A model generated the notes under the pieces. The model saw only the letters and a program-made list of their open reading frames with translations. It ran no database searches and was not told the origin of the DNA. The position numbers and the translations under genes are program-made. Shown one piece after another: positions 55,118-63,130 of a DNA stretch of 64,000 nt. The DNA is from Siphonobacter sp. SORGH_AS_0500 (GTDB lineage Bacteria > Bacteroidota > Bacteroidia > Cytophagales > Spirosomataceae): assembly GCF_002838835.1 (NCBI RefSeq), contig NZ_NHPP01000007.1, positions 62,001-126,000 of the forward strand. Reading direction: 5' to 3'. Position 1 is the stretch's first letter. Every line of letters begins with the position of its first letter.

Positions 55118-55362
55118 GGTTATCTGTTTTTAGTAATGAAAATCAAACGTAGAAACGCGACTTCATTGCGGCTACCGGGCTGAGGAACTGGTAGCATCAT
55201 TCCCAATAGCACTCCCTTTCTAACCCAGATGCGATAAAGTCGCGTTTCTACCAATGATAACAAACGAAAAATCCCGTTTGAATCACATTCAAACGGGATT
55301 TTCAATGCTTGGTGTAATCGGGTTTTAGTAAACGGAAAACAGCTCACTAAAAACGGATAACC
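55118..55362. repeat. Nested inverted-repeat element between nfu and rpmA
   Basis: Outer arms GGTTATCTGTTTTTAG (55118-55133) and CTAAAAACGGATAACC (55347-55362) pair with one mismatch. Inner arms GTAGAAACGCGACTT (55149-55163) and AAGTCGCGTTTCTAC (55237-55251) pair perfectly. The rpmA terminator (55266-55303) lies between the inner and outer right arms. Confidence 0.8.
55266..55303 (-). terminator. Terminator after rpmA
   Basis: GAAAAATCCCGTTTGAAT / ATTCAAACGGGATTTTC, about 17 bp, loop CAC. U-rich on the minus strand. Confidence 0.8.
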
Positions 55363-55364
55363 GA

Positions 55365-55631
55365 CTAAGCTTCTGCTTCTACGGGAAGAACGCTAACGAA
55401 AGAACGTCCTTTCAGACCTTTCTTGAATTCTACAACACCGTCAGTTAAAGCGAAAAGTGTGTGGTCTTTACCGATACCTACGTTGCGGCCAGGATTGTGC
55501 TGAGTTCCGCGTTGACGAACTAATACGTTGCCAGCAATGGCTGCTTGTCCGCCGAAGATTTTTACGCCGAGACGTTTACTTTCCGATTCCCGGCCGTTTT
55601 TGGAGCTACCGACCCCTTTCTTGTGTGCCAT
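55365..55631 (-). CDS. rpmA: 50S ribosomal protein bL27
   Basis: 88 residues, [20 protein letters not shown] then [33 protein letters not shown]. Its N-terminus reaches the peptidyl transferase centre. No cleavable extension of the Firmicutes type is present. It follows rplU at 84 bp, the usual gene pair. Confidence 0.98.
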   Translation of the reverse strand: MAHKKGVGSSKNGRESESKRLGVKIFGGQAAIAGNVLVRQRGTQHNPGRNVGIGKDHTLFALTDGVVEFKKGLKGRSFVSVLPVEAEA

Positions 55632-55715
55632 GATCTTGTTTGGTTTTTAGTTAATAGTTTATAGCTGAGCTTATTGAAAAACGTTCCAACCTCCTCAACT
55701 CTTCGCTACAACCAA

Positions 55716-56027
55716 TTACAATGAAATTTCTTCGATTAAGATTTTCGTCAGGTCTTGACGGTGGCCGTTTTGCTTCTGATACCCCTTGCGGCGTTTCTTA
55801 CGGAAGACAATGACCTTCTCACCACGAACGTGGCTTAGGATCTTAGCTTTAACGCTAGCACCTGAAACGACAGGAGCACCAACGGTAATGGCACCATCAT
55901 TGTCCACCAATAGAACCTTATCCAGCACAAGGGCAGCACCTTCCTCACCCGCTAAACGGTGCGTGTAGAGGTATTGGTTTTGTTCGACTTTAAATTGCTG
56001 ACCTGCGATCTCGACAATTGCGTACAT
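55716..56027 (-). CDS. rplU: 50S ribosomal protein bL21
   Basis: 103 residues, starting MYAIVEIAGQQFKVEQNQYL and containing VRGEKVIVFRKKRRKGYQKQNGHRQ, the rRNA-binding signature. First gene of the rplU-rpmA operon, with a good promoter 34 bp upstream. Confidence 0.98.
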   Translation of the reverse strand: MYAIVEIAGQQFKVEQNQYLYTHRLAGEEGAALVLDKVLLVDNDGAITVGAPVVSGASVKAKILSHVRGEKVIVFRKKRRKGYQKQNGHRQDLTKILIEEISL

Positions 56028-56060
56028 TTTAAATTATGTTTGGTCCTGAAAAATGGACTG

Positions 56061-56092
56061 CAAAGGTAGTGAAATCTTTTGACAATCAGCAA
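56061..56092 (-). promoter_or_regulatory. Promoter of rplU-rpmA
   Basis: On the minus strand TTG (56092-56090), 21 nt spacer, TACCTTTG (56068-56061). The initial transcript then contains GTCC..ATTTTTCA..GGAC, a small hairpin. Confidence 0.75.
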
Positions 56093-56205
56093 GTCGCGGG
56101 GAAAATTTGTTATTGGTTATTGGTTATTAGTTGTTTGAAATAATTCATAGATGTTCGTACATCCATTTGCTAACCACTAACAACCCCTACCTAACCACTC
56201 AAAAT

Positions 56206-57045
56206 CTACTCCAGAATCCGCTGAATATCATTCGCGTCTTTTAGATAACCCTGAAAACGGTCGTAACTATCGGACAACATTAATCCCTTGAATTTCAATA
56301 AGTTATTGATGTATTCATCCAGTACATCCAGAATGTTCTCCCGGTTTTGACGGAAAATAGGAATCCAGGTTTCGGGTGAACTTTTCGCCAGACGAACCGT
56401 ACTGGCAAAACCGGAACTGGCTAATTCAAAAATCCGGTTCGCTTCTTTTTCTTTTTCCAACGTGGTTAGGGCCAGAGCAAAGGAACAGATGTGTGAAATG
56501 TGTGAGATATAGGCGGTATGTACGTCATGGGATACGGAATCGAATTCCGTAATCTTCATGCCTATCGATTCATAAAGCTCTTTTACCGTTGCAACAGCAT
56601 CCGAATCTGAGTCGGCAGCATCGCAAATCACATTGTATTTTCCGGTGAATAAGCCCCGAACGGCTGCTTCAGGCCCAGAATACTCCGTACCCGCCATCGG
56701 GTGCGTTGCCACAAACCGGCGACGGTTCGGATGATTCTTCACTGCTTCGACAATCGGACGTTTCGTCGATCCTACATCGATAACAATTTGTTTATCAATC
56801 CGGTCCAGTACGTATGGTAGTAGTGTGAGCAGCCCGTCAACGGGTACGGCCAGTATAATAAGGTCTGATTGATTAATGGCATCGTCGAGCAATGCCATTT
56901 TATCTACTAATTTCAGTTCAAGAGCCTTCACGACGTGCTCAACCTGCTTATCCACCCCAATGATGGTATCCGCAAAGCCTGATTCTTTGAGGGCCAGGGC
57001 CATCGAGCCGCCAATTAAGCCAATCCCAACAATTCCTACAGTCAT
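56206..57045 (-). CDS. tyrA: Prephenate dehydrogenase
   Basis: 279 residues from the ATG at 57045 (MTVGIVGIGLIGGSMALALK, NAD-binding GxGxxG). FVATHPMAGTEYSG contains the catalytic His and substrate Gly, and AYISHISHICSFALAL is conserved. It oxidatively decarboxylates prephenate to 4-hydroxyphenylpyruvate, the tyrosine-specific branch step. An upstream ATG at 57081 only adds 12 residues translated from an intergenic repeat. It is downstream of the aminotransferase in the operon preceded by the tyrosine-rich leader. Confidence 0.94.
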   Translation of the reverse strand: MTVGIVGIGLIGGSMALALKESGFADTIIGVDKQVEHVVKALELKLVDKMALLDDAINQSDLIILAVPVDGLLTLLPYVLDRIDKQIVIDVGSTKRPIVEAVKNHPNRRRFVATHPMAGTEYSGPEAAVRGLFTGKYNVICDAADSDSDAVATVKELYESIGMKITEFDSVSHDVHTAYISHISHICSFALALTTLEKEKEANRIFELASSGFASTVRLAKSSPETWIPIFRQNRENILDVLDEYINNLLKFKGLMLSDSYDRFQGYLKDANDIQRILE

Positions 57046-57087
57046 GTTCGTAGTTTTCAGTTTATGGTTTTCCGTTGACAATGGGAC
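57046..57087. repeat. GTTT-rich tract between aminotransferase and tyrA
   Basis: Contains GTAGTTTTCAGTTTATGGTTTTCCG, a member of the recurring intergenic pattern. It causes the false N-terminal extension of tyrA. Confidence 0.65.
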
Positions 57088-58260
57088 TTAGCAAATGCCT
57101 CGGGTTTGCCGAATTCGTAAGATAGAAGCTTCAAAAACAGATACTTCTGCACACAGCGAAATCCGAATGTAACCATTGCCTTGCGACCCAAAAATGCCGC
57201 CTGGGGTAATGAATACGTTGGCATTATAAAGAATTTCGTCGGACAACGCATACCCATCTGCATACGTCGAAGGAATCTTAGCCCAGACGAACATACCCGT
57301 CTGTTGGGGATCATAACTACAATCCAGCAGGTCGAGTAACTCAAATACTTTTTTCTGACGCTCGGCGTAGATGGCATTCAGTTCATCGTACCACGATTCG
57401 GGATTATTCAACGCTTCAATGGCGGCTTCCTGCAAAGGTAAAAACATGCCGGAATCCATGTTGGATTTGAAGCGAACGACGTTTGCCAGATGCTCCGCAC
57501 CACCGGCCAGCATGCCCATTCGCCAACCCGCCATGTTATGTGACTTGGAAAGCGAATTTAATTCCAGAGCCACTTCCTTCGCTCCGGGCACCGAGAGGAT
57601 GCTGTTGTACTCGTTATTTAAGATAAAACTGTAAGGATTATCATTGACAATCAGAATACTGTGCTCTTTACCAAATGCTACTAACTCTTCGTATAAGGCA
57701 GGTGTCGCTTTTGCTCCCGTAGGCATGTGAGGGTAATTTACCCACATGACTTTCACGTTAGATAAGTCCGTTTGAGCTAAGGCTTTCAGATCGGGTAACC
57801 AGCCATTTTCTTCCGAAAGATCGTATTCCCGAACTTCCGCTCCGGTCAGTAATGACGCGGCCTTGTACGTAGGATAACCTGGATTAGGAACGAGCGTAAC
57901 GGTGCCCGGTTCCAGGTAACTCATGGCAATGTGCATGATTCCTTCTTTTGAACCAATCAAGGGCAGAATTTCATTCGCTGGATTAAGTCCTACGTGAAAA
58001 TAGGTTTGGTACCAGGTCGCAAATGCCTGACGCAGAGCGGGCAAACCTACATAGCTTTGATAGGCATGGTTGCGGGGATTCTGAGCAGACGTGCTTAGAG
58101 CGTCGATGGTTTGAGACGAAGGAGGCAGGTCGGGGCTGCCGATACCAAGGTTAATCACGTCGAGGCCACGGCTCTTCATTTCGGCGATTTCCTTGAGTTT
58201 CGTCGAAAAGTAGTATTCCTGTACCAAACTGAGCCGCTGAGCGGGCTGAATCGTTGCCAT
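57088..58260 (-). CDS. PLP-dependent class I/II aminotransferase, probably aromatic
   Basis: 390 residues, fold type I. INLGIGSPDLPPS, NPGYPTYKAASLLTGAEV, MWVNYPHMPTGA (PLP-binding Asn), NDNPYSFI and the PLP lysine in LNSLSKSHNMAGWRMGM. It resembles the aspartate/LL-DAP aminotransferase branch. Because it precedes tyrA, shares the Tyr leader and its product would take 4-hydroxyphenylpyruvate, I infer it makes tyrosine (and perhaps phenylalanine) by transamination. The start ATG lies just after the attenuator U-run. Confidence 0.9.
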   Translation of the reverse strand: MATIQPAQRLSLVQEYYFSTKLKEIAEMKSRGLDVINLGIGSPDLPPSSQTIDALSTSAQNPRNHAYQSYVGLPALRQAFATWYQTYFHVGLNPANEILPLIGSKEGIMHIAMSYLEPGTVTLVPNPGYPTYKAASLLTGAEVREYDLSEENGWLPDLKALAQTDLSNVKVMWVNYPHMPTGAKATPALYEELVAFGKEHSILIVNDNPYSFILNNEYNSILSVPGAKEVALELNSLSKSHNMAGWRMGMLAGGAEHLANVVRFKSNMDSGMFLPLQEAAIEALNNPESWYDELNAIYAERQKKVFELLDLLDCSYDPQQTGMFVWAKIPSTYADGYALSDEILYNANVFITPGGIFGSQGNGYIRISLCAEVSVFEASILRIRQTRGIC

Positions 58261-58270
58261 GTTATTGGGT

Positions 58271-58305
58271 ATAAAAACAAAAAACCGACTCCATACGGGC
58301 CGGCT
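58271..58305 (-). terminator. Attenuator terminator before the aminotransferase-tyrA operon
   Basis: On the minus strand AGCCGGC (58305-58299), a 9-nt loop, GTCGGTT (58289-58283), then TTTTGTTTTTA. The stem contains two G-U pairs. It ends 11 bp before the aminotransferase start, so it can only act as an internal regulatory terminator. Confidence 0.8.
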
Positions 58306-58351
58306 GCGGAATGATACAATGCTTTTTGAAAAGACAATTTCCTACCCGGCT

Positions 58352-58405
58352 CTACGCATTGGCGTAGTAGTAATAATAAGAAGCCGTGTACAGAATCGTT
58401 GCCAT
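58352..58405 (-). CDS. Tyrosine-rich leader peptide (attenuator)
   Basis: 17 codons: MATILYTASYYYYYANA, stop TAG. Tyr codons at 6 and 10-14 (TAC; TAT TAT TAC TAC TAC). Region 1 CGGCT (58386-58382, codons 7-8) can pair with region 2 AGCCG (58351-58347, right after the stop), looping out the Tyr codons. Region 2 GCCGG can instead pair with CCGGC (58303-58299), the 5' arm of the terminator. This is the layout of ribosome-mediated attenuation: stalling at Tyr codons would favour antitermination and expression of the aminotransferase and tyrA. Confidence 0.85.
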   Translation of the reverse strand: MATILYTASYYYYYANA

Positions 58406-58423
58406 AGTTGTAATTAGACCGGG

Positions 58424-58454
58424 CAAAAGTATTGGGGATTTTTGAAATCGCCAA
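58424..58454 (-). promoter_or_regulatory. Promoter of the tyrosine leader operon
   Basis: On the minus strand TTG (58454-58452), 20-nt spacer, TACTTTTG (58431-58424). The leader ATG is 18 bp downstream of the -7 element. Confidence 0.75.
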
Positions 58455-58661
58455 GGAAATGTACTGGAAATGTTAAGGGTAACTGTAAAATCACGTAGAG
58501 ACATGATTCGCCGCTTCTGAGCTCCGGTAGTGCCTCTTGCAACTTCCCGAAAGGCAGCGTGCCTCGGTTTACAATTTTCAGGAAGTTCAAGTAGGCCTGG
58601 AAACGCTGGCCAATTTTTTTTGGTAACTTATCGAGCATTAACTTCTAATTTCAGAACGGTT

Positions 58662-59291
58662 ATGGCTACCCTTCAACGCACGTTTATTAGTCAGGAAGAA
58701 TACCTGCAAACTGAACGAACCGCTACAGTAAAAAGCGAATATTTCAATGGTCAGATGATTACCATGACTGACCTTAATGAACTTACTTCCGAAAATCAGG
58801 GGGGTAAGTATCACAACTTAATTCAGGAAAACCTGTCAAGAGCCATTGACGAGCATTTACAGGAACAGGGGCTCGGTCACAGCTTTACGGGCGATCAGCG
58901 AATTTTTGTAGCCGAGACCAATTATTATACCTATCCCGATCTGGCCATTACCGTAGGCGAACCCGATTTTTCGGATAGCCAGGTAGATACGTTACTCAAC
59001 CCGGCAGTGATCATTGAGGTCATGTCTGCGAAAAGCAGCAATTATGACCGGGGTAGTAAATTCGAAAATTACCGTGCACTCGAATCTCTACAGGAATATC
59101 TGGTAATTGATTCTCGCCGATTTTATGCAGAGTTATGGCGGAAGAATGAATCGGGCCAATGGGTATTAACCGATCAGGCTCAGCACGGTTCGGATATGCT
59201 GCATCTGAAAACCATCGATTTATTTATCCTGATGGATGACGCCTACGAACAGACCGAAGGCTTACCCGAAGAAGAGTTCTCCATTCGGTAA
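58662..59291 (+). CDS. Uma2-family (DUF820) restriction-endonuclease-like protein
   Basis: 209 residues from the ATG at 58662. PD-(D/E)xK-like core: YTYPDLAITVGEPDFSD, NPAVIIEVMSAKSSNYDRGSKFENYRAL (Glu and Lys of the active site) and EYLVIDSRRFYAELW. Uma2 proteins are abundant in cyanobacteria and Cytophagales; their biological function is not established. The upstream in-frame extension to 58530 is not used. Confidence 0.9.
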   Translation: MATLQRTFISQEEYLQTERTATVKSEYFNGQMITMTDLNELTSENQGGKYHNLIQENLSRAIDEHLQEQGLGHSFTGDQRIFVAETNYYTYPDLAITVGEPDFSDSQVDTLLNPAVIIEVMSAKSSNYDRGSKFENYRALESLQEYLVIDSRRFYAELWRKNESGQWVLTDQAQHGSDMLHLKTIDLFILMDDAYEQTEGLPEEEFSIR

Positions 59292-59313
59292 GAATTTAGT
59301 GATCCTGCAAGTC

Positions 59314-59351
59314 AAAAGCCTCGCTTTCTCTGTGTAAAAAGCGAGGCTTTT
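59314..59351 (+). terminator. Terminator after the Uma2 gene
   Basis: AAAAGCCTCGCTTT / AAAGCGAGGCTTTT, 14-bp stem. Confidence 0.85.
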
Positions 59352-59457
59352 ACGTAGGTGAAATACTAAAATGAAAGTCAGGTCACTAGCTTAAAAGGGC
59401 ATCTGAATCTTTAACGATCCCTACACTCAATCGGAAATCCGTTCGTAACTTCACGGC

Positions 59458-61265
59458 ATGGAAGACAAGCAGTTTGTGGTTTCGGCCCGAAAATACCGTC
59501 CGGTGACTTTCGATTCAGTGGTGGGGCAGTCGCACATTACGACGACGCTAAAAAATGCCATTCGGACGAATCACCTGGCTCAGGCGTTTTTATTTTGTGG
59601 ACCTCGTGGAGTGGGTAAAACGACTTGTGCCCGAATTCTGGCTAAAACGATTAACTGCCTGCGGCTGGATAACCGCGTGGAACCCTGCGGTGAATGCGAA
59701 AACTGCGTAGCTTTTCAGAACAACGCTTCGCTGAACGTACATGAGCTGGATGCGGCTTCCAATAACTCCGTGGAAGACATTCGTAACCTGATTGATCAGG
59801 TGCGTTACCCGCCCCAGATGGGTAGCAAAAAGGTGTACATCATTGATGAGGTGCACATGCTTTCGACGAGTGCTTTTAATGCTTTCCTGAAAACGCTGGA
59901 AGAACCGCCGAGTTATGCCATTTTCATTCTGGCGACGACGGAAAAACATAAGATTCTGCCTACAATCCTGAGTCGTTGTCAGATCTTTGATTTCAACCGA
60001 ATTCAGATCCGGGATATGGCTGACCATCTGGCTCATATCGCAGATAATGAAGGAATCAAGGCCGACTACGACGCTTTGGAGTTAATTGCCCAGAAAGCCG
60101 ACGGTGGTCTACGGGATGCGTTGTCGATGTTTGATTTGAACGTTACCTTTTCTAAAGACGGTCAGATTCATTACCACGACGTTCTGAGTAATCTTCATAT
60201 CCTTGACTACGATTATTACTTCCGTCTGACGGAGGCTTTGCTGGCTGAAAGCGTCCCACAAGCCTGGTTATTGTTCGACGAAATCCTGCGGAAAGGCTTT
60301 GATGGTCATCAGTTTGTGGTCGGTTTACTCGAACACTTCCGAAACCTGATGGTCTGTAAAGATCCCGCTACAGTTAGCTTATTACAGGTATCAGAGTCGG
60401 TGCAGAATCGCTATCTGGAACAATCGGCGAAAGCGTCGCTGTCCTTTCTGCTCTCTGCAATGAGTCTGGGCAGCCAGTGTGATATCACCTATAAACAGGC
60501 CAAGCAGCAGCGGTTACACGTGGAGATTACCCTCTCCAAGATGGCTCACCTGCCTTCGGTATTACACCTGGCCGGGTTACCCGCTCAGGGAAATGGGGAG
60601 GTGCCCGAAAAAAAAAGTTAACGCCTGAGCCTGTTGCTGAAAAATCAGTAACTCCTCCGCCTGTGGCTACTCCGGCACCCGTGGTAGCACCCGTAGTTAC
60701 ACCTCCGGTACCCCCCACGCCAGCGGTAGCCGTAACGCCCGCTCCGACGGTTGTGGAAGAACCAGTGGTTACTTCGGTTGCTGCTCCGCCACGTCCGGCT
60801 AAGCCCGCTACGTCCCGCTTAAGGGCCACGATTGATCTTAATAATTTTGAAGAAAAATCGGATGTAACAACGGAACAGAAAGAGTCCATTGTCCGGCAGA
60901 ATACGCCTTATACTGAAGAAGAACTGCACAAAGCCTGGCACGAATTCGTGGAAATCCGGCGGCAGGGCGGCTCGATGAGCGAAGTAGTCATGCTTGATCG
61001 AGTCTTTACTATAGAAGGGAACGTGATTCAACTGGGGGTGGATAACCCGGTGCAACTGGATTTGCTGAACGATCTTAAATCGGATTTATTAATGTATCTC
61101 CGGCAAACGCTGAAGAACGGTCAGATTCAGATTCATGCCTTTGTGCTGGAGCAGCAAACCAGCCGTCAACCTTACACTCAGGCTGAAAAGTTTAATTACC
61201 TGGCCGATAAAAATCCGGCTTTATTAGATTTGAAAAATACGCTGGGACTGGATTTTGACTGGTAA
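59458..61265 (+). CDS. dnaX: DNA polymerase III subunits gamma/tau, with probable slippage site
   Basis: The zero frame (59458-60621, 387 aa) carries the AAA+ domains: Walker A GPRGVGKT (residues 48-55), a zinc cluster C..CGECENC, DEVHMLS, and domain III. It ends ...VPEKKS stop. The A9 run at 60608-60616 includes the in-frame heptamer A AAA AAA. In the -1 frame translation continues as EKKKLTPEPVAEKS, through a Pro/Ala/Val linker and a C-terminal helical domain to 61265, giving 602 residues, a normal tau length. The short form would be gamma-like. A sequencing deletion (A10 to A9) is the alternative. Confidence 0.88.
60595..60621 (+). promoter_or_regulatory. Candidate programmed frameshift/slippage site in dnaX
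   Basis: GGGGAGGTG (60595-60603) resembles a stimulatory Shine-Dalgarno. It is followed at short spacing by nine A (60608-60616) and by the zero-frame stop TAA at 60619-60621. Confidence 0.6.
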
Positions 61266-61370
61266 TATACAAGAGCCCGTTCGCTCTTGTGCCCTCATTC
61301 TCTTATCTTTGCGACCCCAAACCAATACCTTTACCAAATACATGGTTCGGGTATTAGCGAATAGCCCTTC

Positions 61371-62075
61371 ATGAAACAAATTGACGTTTGTCTGACTCCC
61401 GAGCTGCTCTATCAGCATAAAATTGATAATTCCATTGTAGTCGTTGTTGACATTTTTCGGGCTACGTCCTGCATGGTAACAGGCTTTGCTTATGGAGTGC
61501 AGTCCATCATTCCCGTGGCCAGTATTGAAGAATGCGTTCAACTACGCGACCAGGGGTATTACGCCGCTGCCGAACGGAATGGCATGACGCCCGAGGGGTT
61601 TGATCTGGACAATTCGCCGTTTAGTTACATGAACGAGAAGTTTTCGGGTTCAACCATTGCCGTAACTACTACCAATGGAACGTTGGCGATTACCAAATCG
61701 CGGGCGGCCGTGAAGGTAATGATCGGATCTTTTCTGAATCTGGAAGCCTTAACGCAATACCTCCGCAATCAGCAATACGACATTCTGGTGTTATGTGCGG
61801 GCTGGAAAGGTAAACCTAATCTGGAAGACACCTTATTTGCCGGGGCTCTGGTAGATCGTCTGCAAAACGAATTTATGATTTCGGAAGACGCCGCCATGAT
61901 GGCACAGCGGCTTTATGTCGGAGCAAAAGACGATTTGTTAGGTTTCGTGGCGAACTCTTCGCACGTGCGTCGTCTGCACCGCTTAGGCATTCATAAAGAC
62001 ATTTCTTACTGCTTACAACACGATCTCTACGATGTATTACCCGTTTTACGGGGGAATCAACTCGTGGCGATGTAA
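61371..62075 (+). CDS. comB: 2-phosphosulfolactate phosphatase family protein (ComB)
   Basis: 234 residues. IVVVVDIFRATSCMVTGFAYG, AAERNGMTPEGFDLDNSPFSY, TTTNGTLAI and VLCAGWKGKPNLEDTLFAGALVDRL match the ComB family, Mg-dependent acid phosphatases that release sulfolactate from 2-phosphosulfolactate. In archaea this feeds coenzyme M; many bacteria carry the gene without that pathway. No comA/comC is near, so the substrate here is uncertain. It is unrelated to competence ComB. Confidence 0.92.
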   Translation: MKQIDVCLTPELLYQHKIDNSIVVVVDIFRATSCMVTGFAYGVQSIIPVASIEECVQLRDQGYYAAAERNGMTPEGFDLDNSPFSYMNEKFSGSTIAVTTTNGTLAITKSRAAVKVMIGSFLNLEALTQYLRNQQYDILVLCAGWKGKPNLEDTLFAGALVDRLQNEFMISEDAAMMAQRLYVGAKDDLLGFVANSSHVRRLHRLGIHKDISYCLQHDLYDVLPVLRGNQLVAM

Positions 62076-62100
62076 ACCGTTCATAGGAAAATAATTTCGG

Positions 62101-62136
62101 ACGCAGGTAAGGTTTTTGACTTTATCTGCGTTTTTT
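62101..62136 (+). terminator. Terminator after comB
   Basis: ACGCAGGTAAGG / CTTTATCTGCGT, 12 bp with two G-U pairs, followed by six T. Confidence 0.75.
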
Positions 62137-62162
62137 CATTCAGAAATTACCATCAAAAACGT

Positions 62163-63080
62163 ATGAAATACCTTCCCTACCTGATTTTATTCATCACTCT
62201 GAGCGTGCCAACCTTTGCTCAGAAAACCAAAAAGCCTGTTAAGAAAAAGGGTAAAGTAACCGTAAAAACGCCCGCTTCCCAGACCGCTCTCGATGCTCAT
62301 TTGCTTCAACCTGGTCAGGCCTTTGCGTATGACATTGTGAAGGGAAATCTCGGAAAAACCGACCCTCAGGATGCTGACAAGAGTTATTACGATACCTATA
62401 CCCTGAACTTGAAAGAAGGCGAAGAACTGCGGCTGGAAGCAGCAACGGACTGGTATCGCATTGCCATTTCATTGGAAAGCCCTGATAAGCAGGTGCAGAC
62501 GAAAAAAGATACCGATGAATTTCCGGGTTTTAGTATCCAGAAATTGAGCTATAAAATTCCGGTCATGGGTACGTATCAGCTCAAAGTATCCTCCACCGAT
62601 CCTAACAGTGCGGGCGATTACGTGATTCGGAAATACCTGCTACCCGCCGAAGTAATCCTTCCAACGGAGCAGGCGGATTTCTGCGAGCGGGTTAACTTTC
62701 TGCTTTCTCAACATCAGGATCATTTCAGTCGGATTAAGGGCAAGAAGACCAAAACCGATAAAAAAGCAGGCATTACGGATCACTTTCAGACTTCGTTCGC
62801 TTTTCTGCCCGGAAAAAATTCTGAAATTATTTTTGAGACCGAACAGGAGAAAACGAAATATCAGGCCGTTTTGGGAGAATTCTCAACGAAAGATCAGGCT
62901 AAACAACTCTTCACCCAACACGTCAATCAGTTGAAAAGCTGTTTACAGGGCTGGGAACCAGACGAATTATCCGGTGAAAAATTCGAACAGTTTGGCGTGT
63001 CGAGTTATACCGATTTTATATCCCTGACGGTGAAAGAAATAGGTAAGAAAAAGTTTCAGGTAATCTTAGGCTTAGATTAA
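62163..63080 (+). CDS. Secreted hypothetical protein with PPC-like domain
   Basis: 305 residues. The signal peptide YLPYLILFITLSVPTFAQ is followed by a lysine-rich linker (KTKKPVKKKGKVTVK). A beta domain at about residues 45-165 (YYDTYTLNLKEGEELRLEAATD, VMGTYQLKVSSTDPNSAGDYVIR) resembles bacterial pre-peptidase C-terminal domains. The remaining 140 residues match nothing I recognise. Likely periplasmic or surface exposed. Confidence 0.7.
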   Translation: MKYLPYLILFITLSVPTFAQKTKKPVKKKGKVTVKTPASQTALDAHLLQPGQAFAYDIVKGNLGKTDPQDADKSYYDTYTLNLKEGEELRLEAATDWYRIAISLESPDKQVQTKKDTDEFPGFSIQKLSYKIPVMGTYQLKVSSTDPNSAGDYVIRKYLLPAEVILPTEQADFCERVNFLLSQHQDHFSRIKGKKTKTDKKAGITDHFQTSFAFLPGKNSEIIFETEQEKTKYQAVLGEFSTKDQAKQLFTQHVNQLKSCLQGWEPDELSGEKFEQFGVSSYTDFISLTVKEIGKKKFQVILGLD

Positions 63081-63130
63081 AAGCTGGCTTAGTCAAGTGA
63101 CCGCCTGACCCAACCAGCTCGAAAAAGATC

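Noticed and set aside
58414..58638. 74-codon minus-strand ORF before the Tyr leader
   Set aside because: Overlaps the promoter of the leader operon and has no recognisable domain; treated as noncoding.
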